Assembly (NCBI GenBank): GCA_934647305.1
Contig: CAKUFI010000098.1
Span: forward strand, 1 to 8,702
Length of the DNA stretch: 8,702 bases
Reading direction: 5' to 3'
DNA from: an uncultured Clostridia bacterium
Lineage (GTDB): Bacteria > Bacillota > Clostridia > Christensenellales > Aristaeellaceae
Positions 1 to 5,276 of the stretch are shown here, in pieces (the stretch's first letter is position 1; every line of letters starts with the position of its first letter). The notes below the pieces were generated by a model, which made no database searches, was not told where the DNA came from, and saw only the letters and a program-made list of their open reading frames with translations. Both the position numbers and the translations under genes were made by a program.

Positions 1-71
1 ATTTCCGGGCGCAAAAACTGCAAGGAAACGCTTTTTTCTCTGGAAAATGGGATTTTCCGGCGCAAAAAGCG
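1..71. repeat. Near-direct repeat pair with hairpin, intergenic
   Basis: Two similar blocks, TTTCCGGGCGCAAAAA (2-17) and TTTTCCGGCGCAAAAA (53-68), lie about 51 bp apart. Between them a perfect 7-bp stem forms: GGAAAAT (42-48), loop GGG, ATTTTCC (52-58), so the second repeat copy supplies one arm. No gene start or ribosome binding site is visible here. A stop-free forward frame runs from position 2 to a TGA at 161-163 and could be the tail of an upstream gene, but nothing in its translation supports that. I take 1-268 as mostly non-coding leader and intergenic repeat. Confidence 0.4.
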
Positions 72-118
72 TCCCGTACCCGCCGTACACGCCGCTGGGC
101 ACGATTGAAAGTTCGAAA

Positions 119-246
119 GGGCTACGGCCCTCTCGAGCTCTCCGGGATTTTTTGACAGTCTGAGTCGCCCTTGGCGACCGCTCCCTTCTCAGGGGAGCCA
201 TTAAATACAGCCGCACGGACGAGCCGACTGCGCTCGCCTGCGCGGC
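119..246 (+). other. Run of hairpins in the leader of the nucleotidyltransferase gene
   Basis: Four inverted repeats follow one another. (1) GGGC (119-122), loop TACG, GCCC (127-130); as RNA this is a cUACGg-type stable tetraloop. (2) GTCGCC (164-169), loop CTT, GGCGAC (173-178). (3) GCTCCC (180-185), loop of 7, GGGAGC (193-198). (4) GCCGC (210-214) with GCGGC (242-246), enclosing CGAGC (220-224) with GCTCG (232-236). None is directly followed by a T run in the forward direction, so they are not ordinary terminators of an upstream gene. They may be a structured 5' leader or part of an intergenic repeat. No known riboswitch was recognised. No convincing sigma-70 promoter was found: TTGACA occurs at 152-157 but has no -10 at a suitable distance. 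Confidence 0.45.
148..178 (+). repeat. Dispersed intergenic repeat, copy A (motif plus hairpin)
   Basis: TTTTTTGACAGTCTGAG at 148-164 is followed at once by a 6-bp hairpin (GTCGCC, loop CTT, GGCGAC; 164-178). The minus strand at the other end of the window (8644 down to 8628) reads TTTTTTGACAAGCTGAG and is likewise followed by a hairpin, of different stem sequence. The motifs match at 15 of 17 positions, in opposite orientation. Shared motif plus varying stem is typical of small palindromic intergenic repeats. The family is not identified. Confidence 0.5.
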
Positions 247-268
247 CTGAATAACGGAGGAACAACCT

Positions 269-1015
269 ATGAAGGCTCTGATCCTGGCGGCGGGCTACGC
301 CACCCGGCTGTATCCGCTCACCATCGACCGGCCCAAGGCGCTCCTGCCCATCGCGGGCAAGGCCATGCTGGATTACCTGGTGGAGGAAATCTGCACGCTG
401 CCCGACCTGGACGAAATCCACCTGGTCTCCAACCACCGCTTCATCCGCCCGTTCGAGGAGTGGGCCGAGGGCGCGCGCGCGCGGTACCCAGGCTTCCGCT
501 TCGTGATCTGGGACGACATGACCACCTCGGACGCGGACAAGAGGGGCGCGATCGGCGACATCCAGTTCGTGCTGGAAAGCGCGAAGCTCGACGACGACCT
601 GCTCGTCGCCGCATCCGACAACTTCTTCACCTTCCCGCTGATGCGCTTTTACGAGGCCTTTCAGAAAAACAACTGCGACACGCTGCTGGCCGCTCGCTTT
701 GCCGACCGCGACCTGCTCCGGCGCTTCGCCGTGGCCACGGTGGACGAGCAGCTGCGCGTGACGCACCTGGAGGAAAAGCCCGCCGAGCCGAAGAGCGACC
801 TGGGCGTGTACGCGCTGTACTTCTATAAGCGGGACACGCTGCCCCTGTTCGCTCAGTACCTGGCCGAGGGCAACCCGCCCGACGCGCCCGGCCATTTCCC
901 GGTCTGGCTCTACCCCCGCCGCGAGGTGCGCGTGTACCCCTTTGAGGGCGAGTGCATCGATATCGGCACCCCGCAGAGCTACCATGAGGTGTGCGAGCGG
1001 TTCGCTCAGAAGTAA
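269..1015 (+). CDS. Sugar-phosphate nucleotidyltransferase (NTP_transferase family)
   Basis: The 248-residue cytosolic enzyme should transfer a nucleotidyl group from an NTP to a sugar-1-phosphate or similar phosphorylated substrate, making an activated sugar. The N-terminus has the family signature LAAGYATRL (7-15, the G-x-G-T-R-L type nucleotide loop) and RPKALLPIAGKAML with Lys23 as the usual substrate-phosphate contact. GAIGDIQF (93-100) sits where the base-binding segment lies, ASDNFF (115-120) supplies the metal-binding Asp117, EEKP is at 168-171, and ECIDIGTP (228-235) is the typical late Asp-Gly motif. Length fits the short RfbA/LicC-like class without a C-terminal hexapeptide domain. 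GGAGG at 256-260, 8 nt upstream, supports the ATG. The gene stands alone, with a terminator after it, so substrate and pathway (cell-surface polysaccharide, teichoic acid or storage sugar) are undetermined. Confidence 0.88.
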   Translation: MKALILAAGYATRLYPLTIDRPKALLPIAGKAMLDYLVEEICTLPDLDEIHLVSNHRFIRPFEEWAEGARARYPGFRFVIWDDMTTSDADKRGAIGDIQFVLESAKLDDDLLVAASDNFFTFPLMRFYEAFQKNNCDTLLAARFADRDLLRRFAVATVDEQLRVTHLEEKPAEPKSDLGVYALYFYKRDTLPLFAQYLAEGNPPDAPGHFPVWLYPRREVRVYPFEGECIDIGTPQSYHEVCERFAQK

Positions 1016-1025
1016 TTCATCCCGT

Positions 1026-1053
1026 CCCTGCCGTCCTTCGGCAGGGATTTTTG
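1026..1053 (+). terminator. Intrinsic terminator after the nucleotidyltransferase gene
   Basis: A perfect 8-bp GC-rich stem, CCCTGCCG (1026-1033) and CGGCAGGG (1039-1046), closes a 5-nt loop and is followed by ATTTTTG. It starts 10 nt after the TAA of the nucleotidyltransferase gene and separates it from the downstream promoter. Confidence 0.88.
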
Positions 1054-1073
1054 ACGTATAAGGGCACAGCGCC

Positions 1074-1101
1074 TTGCGTTTTTTATGAATCATGGTATGA
1101 T
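1074..1101 (+). promoter_or_regulatory. Sigma-A type promoter of the membrane-protein gene
   Basis: TTGCGT (1074-1079) and TATGAT (1096-1101) are 16 bp apart, and a TGG just before the -10 (1093-1095) makes an extended -10. The predicted start of transcription near 1108 leaves a leader of about 26 nt before ATG 1134, which includes the AAGGCGGG ribosome binding site. Confidence 0.65.
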
Positions 1102-1110
1102 ATTATCATA
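1096..1110. promoter_or_regulatory. Perfect palindrome over the -10/start site, possible operator
   Basis: TATGATA-T-TATCATA is a perfect inverted repeat with 7-bp arms. It begins at the -10 hexamer and reaches the expected transcription start, where a bound dimeric repressor would block initiation. No regulator gene is adjacent apart from the AraC-type gene farther downstream. Chance is possible because the sequence is A+T-rich. Confidence 0.35.
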
Positions 1111-1133
1111 AAGCAGTAAGGCGGGTGCGTTTT

Positions 1134-1751
1134 ATGAGAAGGCGGCATAAAAAGAAGCTGTGGATGATGGGCGGTATCGGCGTATTGACAGCAGTCCTCT
1201 ATTCGGTCCAATATCTGCTTTTTCTCAGAAAGGTAAGGATCGTTTTTACATGGTTTTTTTCTTTCTCAGCCATCGCCCTCGCGCTGGCCCCAATCTATCT
1301 GCGAATCGGAAAGGATCATACGGTCAATATCCCTGCGTCCATTGAGCGGCGGCATCGATACATGTTGATTGCAATGCCTGTACTGGCCTTCGTTTCTACC
1401 ACCGTCATGGGTGTTATCGACGGAGGATCATTCTATGATATCCTTTTCTGGGTGATTTCTGCCCTGCTTTGTTGTGCATCGTTTGTGCTTGATCTGACTG
1501 GACGGCGTTACCCGGCTTTGATCATCACAGGCACAAACATACTTATCTCGTTTTTATGTGATTATAGTACCTGTACTGCGCTGCTTTATCTCCTGCTTCT
1601 TCTCTTTCTTCCCTGCACATCGTTACTGTTTTTGCTGCTGCGAAACAAATGCAGGTTTCTCCACTGGGTTGGTCTCGCGATAAGCGGCGTCTATTTTCTG
1701 TCGTTTATGGGCCTGGACATCATCGCATGCTCCTTGTGCGGCTTTTTTTGA
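1134..1751 (+). CDS. Polytopic membrane protein of unknown function
   Basis: I do not recognise a family. The 205-residue product starts with a basic stretch (RRRHKKK, residues 2-8) and then has about seven hydrophobic segments, near residues 10-32, 34-56, 78-98, 102-121, 128-146, 148-170 and 178-200. The basic N-terminus suggests it lies in the cytoplasm. Cysteines cluster in the later helices (an LLCCAS segment, CDYSTC, ACSLCGFF at the end). ATG 1134 is preferred over an in-frame GTG at 1125 because AAGGCGGG (1118-1125) is 8 nt upstream of the ATG and overlaps the GTG. Codon and base use are clearly more A+T-rich than in every other gene of the window, suggesting separate origin. Its stop overlaps the start of the following small ORF (TGATG), implying translational coupling. 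A sensor-like, transport-accessory or immunity-type role cannot be told apart. Confidence 0.75.
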   Translation: MRRRHKKKLWMMGGIGVLTAVLYSVQYLLFLRKVRIVFTWFFSFSAIALALAPIYLRIGKDHTVNIPASIERRHRYMLIAMPVLAFVSTTVMGVIDGGSFYDILFWVISALLCCASFVLDLTGRRYPALIITGTNILISFLCDYSTCTALLYLLLLLFLPCTSLLFLLLRNKCRFLHWVGLAISGVYFLSFMGLDIIACSLCGFF

Positions 1752-1903
1752 TGGAAGTAAAGTTTCATTATCTTCTCTACGCTCTCGGTTTCTGGCTGGA
1801 AGGCGACCGGGCCGAGCTGCGCCCCGCACACACCGCCCCAAGCGCCTATCCCGCGCTTGAAGCCTACAAAAAGCGAATCAGCAGCACAAAACAGAAAGGA
1901 TGA
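1751..1903 (+). CDS. Small 50-residue protein overlapping the membrane-protein gene
   Basis: The ATG at 1751-1753 shares its A with the TGA of the membrane-protein gene (TGATG), a common translational coupling arrangement. The product is 50 residues: a short aromatic/hydrophobic start (HYLLYALGFWLEGD, about residues 6-19), a middle with Pro, Ala and His, and a basic Lys-rich C-terminus. The hydrophobic part is rather short for a transmembrane helix. No family was recognised. The base composition shifts from A+T-rich to GC-rich within the gene. No strong ribosome binding site precedes it, so expression would depend on reinitiation. It could instead be an out-of-frame extension with no function. 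Confidence 0.4.
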   Translation: MEVKFHYLLYALGFWLEGDRAELRPAHTAPSAYPALEAYKKRISSTKQKG

Positions 1904-1956
1904 AAAACCATGTTCGACAACATCGGTGCGGGGCGTTTTCATTCCCCCTGCGCACC
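1903..1956 (-). terminator. Weak possible terminator at the end of the AraC-family gene
   Basis: Reading the minus strand, GGTGCG (1956-1951) pairs with CGCACC (1930-1925), with three extra G-C pairs inside after a 2-nt bulge; this stem spans the araC stop. A second small stem follows, ATGTT (1923-1919) with AACAT (1914-1910), and then GGTTTTT. Both stems are modest and the T run is short. Confidence 0.25.
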
Positions 1957-2026
1957 GCCTGCACGCTGGGCGAAGCGGGCGCGGAAGCGCTTGGGCGTGA
2001 CGGCGTTGGCCTCGCGGAAGCGCTGA
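1910..2026 (+). pseudogene. Truncated gene start (MFDNIG...), possible recombination scar
   Basis: AAAGGA at 1895-1900 lies 9 nt upstream of ATG 1910, with the stop of the previous ORF between them, which is a proper gene-start arrangement. The reading frame opens with MFDNIG, a beginning I recall from small Firmicutes membrane proteins (often MFDNIGGKIK or MFENIGGKIK). After about six codons it turns into an Arg/Ala/Pro-rich stretch that is simply the antisense of the AraC gene end, and it stops after 38 codons. The simplest reading is that the body of a gene was lost and the araC segment now abuts its first codons. The family resemblance is from memory and short, so confidence is low. Confidence 0.35.
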
Positions 2027-2847
2027 ATGAAGTAGCTGGCGGACGAAAAGCCGGTAGCCATGGCGATCTCGGTCACGTTCATGTCGGTCGTGGCCAGCAG
2101 GAACTCGGCCTTCTGGATGCGCACCGAATTCACGTAGTCGGCGAAGCTGCGGCAGGTATACTTGTAAAAGAAGCGGGAGAAGGAGCTGTAGCCCATGTGC
2201 AGCCGGTCGGCCACGTCGCTCATGGCGAAGGGCTGGGCGTAGTTTTCCTCGACGTAGCTCATCACGCGCTGAAGCCGCGCCGCGGTCTCCGAGTCCAGAT
2301 CCGCGCCCCAGGCCGCCTCGGGCTGCATGACGTGCCAGCGCCTGAGAATCCACAGGAATACGCGGCAGGCGTTGGCGCGGATGGCCATCTCAAAGCCGTA
2401 GTCCTTCTTCTCGTACTCGGCCAGCGTGTCGTAGAGCAGCTCCGGAATGCCGGTGCCCTCCAGCGCCCGGGCGGAAATGACCTTCTCATAGGGGGTCTGC
2501 CGGAGCACGAAGGGCAGCATGTACCTCAGCTCGAACACGCTCTGCTCGGCCGAAAAGAGCAGCTCCGGCTCGAACTTGAGCACCAGGTAATGCGTGCGCA
2601 CCGGATCGATCGCCTCGACGCTGTGCACCTCGTGGGAGTTGATCAGCGCCAGGTCACCTGGCGTGAAGCGGCAGACGCTCTCGCCGATCAGCAGCTCCGC
2701 GCAGCCCTGCGTGCAGTAGAGCAGTTCGATGTAGTTGTGCAGGTGCGCGCCCGCCAGCCTGCCCGGCCCGTCGCGCCCGGTTTCGTGGCAGTGAAAGGGG
2801 TAGACGACGCCGTTTACAGCCAGCTTCGGCTCGACGGATACCTCCAT
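1939..2847 (-). CDS. AraC-family transcriptional regulator with N-terminal cupin domain
   Basis: This 302-residue, normal-length AraC/XylS regulator would bind DNA and respond to a small ligand. Residues 15-100 form a cupin-like sensor domain (HLHNYIELLYC, 35-45; RFTPGDLALINSHEVHSV, 60-77). The C-terminal third carries the double helix-turn-helix: first HTH about 207-230 (FAMSDVADRLHMGYSSFSRF), second about 256-280, with the hallmark GFSSASYFIQRFRE followed by TPKRFR. Start at 2847: the minus strand has GAGGGGA just upstream (2858-2852), at short spacing. It is divergent from the two-gene oxidoreductase operon across 118 bp, the usual layout for local control of a sugar-utilisation operon. 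The ligand is unknown. Confidence 0.93.
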   Translation of the reverse strand: MEVSVEPKLAVNGVVYPFHCHETGRDGPGRLAGAHLHNYIELLYCTQGCAELLIGESVCRFTPGDLALINSHEVHSVEAIDPVRTHYLVLKFEPELLFSAEQSVFELRYMLPFVLRQTPYEKVISARALEGTGIPELLYDTLAEYEKKDYGFEMAIRANACRVFLWILRRWHVMQPEAAWGADLDSETAARLQRVMSYVEENYAQPFAMSDVADRLHMGYSSFSRFFYKYTCRSFADYVNSVRIQKAEFLLATTDMNVTEIAMATGFSSASYFIQRFREANAVTPKRFRARFAQRAGGAQGE

Positions 2848-2891
2848 GGAATCCCCTCGCCTTCAAAAAAATGATATTTTTGCGCACGGAC

Positions 2892-2900
2892 ATTATATCA
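2892..2900 (-). promoter_or_regulatory. Extended -10 promoter element for the AraC-family gene
   Basis: The minus strand reads TGATATAAT from 2900 down to 2892, a perfect extended -10 (TG-n-TATAAT). No good -35 is present at 16-18 bp. Transcription starting near 2885 would give a leader of about 38 nt before the ATG at 2847. Confidence 0.6.
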
Positions 2901-2915
2901 TCTTTTCGCGGTTTG

Positions 2916-2924
2916 TGCTATGAT
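2916..2924 (+). promoter_or_regulatory. Extended -10 promoter element for the oxidoreductase operon
   Basis: TGCTATGAT fits an extended -10 (TG-n-TATGAT). The -35 region is poor, as expected for a promoter needing an activator such as an AraC-family protein. A start near 2931 leaves a leader of about 35 nt with AAAAGGAGAG before ATG 2966. Confidence 0.55.
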
Positions 2925-2965
2925 ATAGGCAGCAACCCCATGTAAAGAAAAGGAGAGTGTTTTTT

Positions 2966-4069
2966 ATGGCAGACATACTTCGTATCGGCATCGTGGGTAC
3001 CGGCGGCATCGCGCACGCTCACATGAACCAGTATATCCAGATGGACGACGTGGAAATCGTCGGCGCGTCGGACATTGTGCCCGGCAAGGCGCGCGCCTTC
3101 CTGGACGAATTCGGCCTGACGAACGTTCCGGCCTTTGAGAACAACGACGAGCTGTTCGCGCTCAAGCCCGACGGCGTGTCCGTGTGCACCTACAACACCC
3201 AGCACCACACCTGCGCCTGCGCCGCGATGGAGGCGGGCATCCACGTGCTGTGCGAAAAGCCCATGTCCGTGACGCTGGATCAGGCCGTTGAGATGGCCCG
3301 CACCCAGAAAAAGACCGGCAAAATTCTGACAATCGGCTTCCAGCCCCGCTACGGCGCGAACATGCAGATGATCAAGAGCCTGGTGCGCTCGGGCGAGCTG
3401 GGCCACATCTACTATGTGCAGACCGGCGGCGGCCGTCGCCGCGGCATCCCGGGCCGCACGTTCGTGCAGAAGGATCTGGCGGGCGTAGGCTGCCTGGCCG
3501 ACATCGGCTGCTACGGCCTGGACATGGCGCTCAACGCCGTGGGCTACAGAAAGCCCGTGACCGTGTCCGCCTACGCCAGCGACTACTTCGGAAAGAACCC
3601 CAAGTACTACGACCCCATCAAGGGCGGCGGCGAGTTCTCCGTGGACGACTTCACCTGCGCGCTCATCCGCTTTGAGGACGGCCTGGTGCTGGACTTCCGC
3701 ATGAGCTGGGCCATGCATATGGATACCATGGGCGACACCCTGTTCCTGGGCACCGAGGGCGGTCTCAAGGTCAAGTCCCCGCATCCCGAGGTCAACTGGG
3801 GCGGCGCGTGGGACGGCGGCGTCGGCGAGGTCTATATGTACCGCGACATCGACAACAATCAGGTCGAGATCCACGTGCCCAAGAAGCAGGAGGACGACAA
3901 GAAGAGTTTCTTCTTCCAGAAGGTTCGTGCCTTCTGCGACGCGATCAAGACCAACGGCCCCTCTCCCATTCCGTGGCAGGAGATCATCTACAACCAGGCG
4001 ATCATCGACGGCATCATTCGCTCCAGCGCGCTGCACGAAGAGGTCAAGGTCGAGATCCCCGAGATTTAA
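2966..4069 (+). CDS. Gfo/Idh/MocA-family NAD(P)-dependent oxidoreductase
   Basis: The 367-residue protein belongs to the dehydrogenase family that acts on sugars, inositols and related polyols. The N-terminal Rossmann fold shows RIGIVGTGGIAHAH (6-19), with Asp36 after the second strand suggesting NAD preference. The family EKP motif (97-99) supplies catalytic Lys98. LADIGCYGLD (177-186) matches the conserved D-x-G-x-H/Y region, with Tyr183 where many relatives have His; Tyr is also seen in some glucose-fructose-oxidoreductase-like members. The C-terminal alpha/beta domain runs from about 125 to the end. ATG 2966 is chosen over in-frame GTG 2957 because AGGAG (2951-2955) is 10 nt from the ATG and only 1 nt from the GTG. 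It is first gene of a two-gene operon divergent from the AraC-type regulator. The substrate is not predictable from sequence alone. Confidence 0.92.
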   Translation: MADILRIGIVGTGGIAHAHMNQYIQMDDVEIVGASDIVPGKARAFLDEFGLTNVPAFENNDELFALKPDGVSVCTYNTQHHTCACAAMEAGIHVLCEKPMSVTLDQAVEMARTQKKTGKILTIGFQPRYGANMQMIKSLVRSGELGHIYYVQTGGGRRRGIPGRTFVQKDLAGVGCLADIGCYGLDMALNAVGYRKPVTVSAYASDYFGKNPKYYDPIKGGGEFSVDDFTCALIRFEDGLVLDFRMSWAMHMDTMGDTLFLGTEGGLKVKSPHPEVNWGGAWDGGVGEVYMYRDIDNNQVEIHVPKKQEDDKKSFFFQKVRAFCDAIKTNGPSPIPWQEIIYNQAIIDGIIRSSALHEEVKVEIPEI

Positions 4070-4084
4070 AGGGAGGTATAACCC

Positions 4085-5071
4085 ATGCTTCGAGTTGCAA
4101 TGATCAGCAAGTGGCACGTGCACGCGGCGGGCTACGCCAAATTCATTCAGGGCTGCGAGGACGCCTGTGTTTCCTGCGTGTGGGATGAGGACGCGGCGCG
4201 CGGCCAGGCCTGGGCAAAGGAGCTGAACGTGCCCTTCGTGGCCGATTACGACGAGCTGCTCGCCCGCGAGGACGTGGACGCGGTGGCCATCGACACCCCC
4301 ACCAACATGCATAAGGAGATCATGCTCAAGGCCGCCCGCGCGCACAAGCACATCTTCACCGAGAAGTGCATGTGCCTGAACGTTGCCGACTGCGACGAGG
4401 TCATCAAGGCCGTCGAGGAAGCGGGCGTGGTGTTCACCATCTCCTTCCCTCAGCGCTGCAGCGGACGCAACCTGTTCATCAAGCGCATGATCGAGGAGGG
4501 CAGGCTGGGCGACGTGACCCTGCTGCGCGTGCGCAACTGCCACAACGGCGCGCTGGCCGGCTGGCTGCCCGACTACTGGTACGATCCGGAAACCACCGGC
4601 GGCGGCGCGATGATGGATCTGGGCGCGCACCCGATGTACCTGTCCCGCTGGATGCTGGGCAAGCCGACCCGCATTCAGTCCATGTTCAACAACCTCACGC
4701 CCCATCCGGTCGAGGATAACTCGGTCTGCACGATTGAGTTCGAGAACAAGGCCATCGCCATCTCCGAGACCAGCCTGGTTTCGCCCATGACGCCCGCCAT
4801 TCTCGAGGTCTACGGCACCAGGGGCGTCATCATGGCCGTCAATGACGACATCAAGATGATCACCGAGGACAGCCAGAAGCTCATCAAGGGCGGCTGGTTC
4901 ACGCCTCAGATCGACGCCGATCTGCCCATGCCCCTGCGCCAGTGGATCGACTCCATCCTGTACGGCAAGGAAGTCCGCTTCGGCCTGCAGGAGGGCCGCC
5001 AGCTGACCGAGCTGATGGAGCAGGCCTATATCTCCGACCGCAGCCGCGCGGAGGCCAAGTTCCCCGGCTAA
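4085..5071 (+). CDS. Divergent Gfo/Idh/MocA-family oxidoreductase
   Basis: The 328-residue protein follows its paralogue by 15 nt, with AGGGAGG 8 nt before the ATG, so the two are surely co-transcribed. The overall fold is clear: Rossmann N-terminus, Asp34 after strand 2, and GGGAMMDLGAHPMYLSRWMLG (about 172-192) giving Asp178 and His182 of the D-x-x-x-H signature. Two signatures are altered. The usual Gly-rich loop is replaced by MISKWHVHAAGY (6-17), and EKP is EKC (93-95), keeping Lys94 but changing Pro to Cys. The WHVHA type of loop marks a subgroup distinct from typical dehydrogenases. It may work in sequence with the first gene, for example in two-step oxidation/reduction of a sugar or glycoside, but this is inference. 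Confidence 0.9.
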   Translation: MLRVAMISKWHVHAAGYAKFIQGCEDACVSCVWDEDAARGQAWAKELNVPFVADYDELLAREDVDAVAIDTPTNMHKEIMLKAARAHKHIFTEKCMCLNVADCDEVIKAVEEAGVVFTISFPQRCSGRNLFIKRMIEEGRLGDVTLLRVRNCHNGALAGWLPDYWYDPETTGGGAMMDLGAHPMYLSRWMLGKPTRIQSMFNNLTPHPVEDNSVCTIEFENKAIAISETSLVSPMTPAILEVYGTRGVIMAVNDDIKMITEDSQKLIKGGWFTPQIDADLPMPLRQWIDSILYGKEVRFGLQEGRQLTELMEQAYISDRSRAEAKFPG

Positions 5072-5094
5072 GCGCCTTTCGGACGCATCCTTTC

Positions 5095-5133
5095 CCCCGG
5101 CAGTCTGTAATGAGACTGCCGGGGTTATTTTTT
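5095..5133 (+). terminator. Strong intrinsic terminator of the oxidoreductase operon
   Basis: CCCCGGCAGTCT (5095-5106) pairs perfectly over 12 bp with AGACTGCCGGGG (5113-5124), with loop GTAATG and tail TTATTTTTT. It begins 23 nt after the TAA of the second oxidoreductase gene and ends that operon. Confidence 0.95.
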
Positions 5134-5215
5134 CACGCGCGTTCGGGGAACCCCCGCGCCGCCCGTGACACAAAAGCCTCTCGCGAAATTTCTTAATGCA
5201 AACGCGCAGGAGTTG

Positions 5216-5224
5216 TGGTATACT
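5216..5224 (+). promoter_or_regulatory. Extended -10 promoter element for the cell-wall operon
   Basis: TGGTATACT is an extended -10 (TG-n-TATACT); a second TATAAT lies at 5226-5231 in the same stretch. The -35 is poor. Transcription from about 5231 would exclude the in-frame ATG at 5196 and put the ATG at 5232 essentially at the 5' end, which favours the ATG at 5277 with its ribosome binding site. Confidence 0.6.
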
Positions 5225-5276
5225 TTATAATATGGATGAGTATACGGGTGCGTCCCGGACGGAAAGGGAGAAGGCC

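Larger units (their letters stand above)
2871..2926. repeat. Three evenly spaced ATGATAT 7-mers in the divergent promoter region
   Basis: ATGATAT occurs at 2871-2877 and 2920-2926, and its reverse complement ATATCAT at 2895-2901. The starts are 24 and 25 bp apart and the orientation alternates. The second copy overlaps the minus-strand -10 and the third overlaps the plus-strand -10. They could be operator half-sites for the adjacent AraC-type regulator. AraC-family sites are usually longer direct repeats, and part of the similarity follows from the -10 elements, so this is tentative. Confidence 0.35.

Noticed and set aside
152..157. Consensus TTGACA as a -35 box for the nucleotidyltransferase gene
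   Set aside because: No -10-like hexamer lies 15-19 bp downstream, and TTGACA belongs to the dispersed repeat motif.
2..163. Stop-free forward frame that could be the tail of an upstream gene
   Set aside because: It is short, its translation has no recognisable motif, and it passes through direct repeats and hairpins. It is kept only as a possibility.
122..1093. Minus-strand 323-codon frame antisense to the nucleotidyltransferase
   Set aside because: It crosses the terminator at 1026-1053 and the hairpin leader, and the opposite strand has all the nucleotidyltransferase motifs.
1691..2353. Minus-strand 220-codon frame overlapping the AraC gene end and the small ORF
   Set aside because: It is out of frame with the AraC gene, is Arg/Ala-rich, and has no start signals.
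1900..2874. Plus-strand 324-codon frame antisense to the AraC gene
   Set aside because: The minus strand encodes a full-length AraC regulator with intact HTH motifs; the plus-strand translation is low-complexity shadow coding.
2918..5173. Very long minus-strand open frame (751 codons) antisense to both oxidoreductase genes
   Set aside because: It mirrors the GC-rich third codon positions of the real genes, runs through an intrinsic terminator and the divergent promoter region, lacks a ribosome binding site, and its His/Ala/Gly/Val/Asp-rich translation resembles no family.
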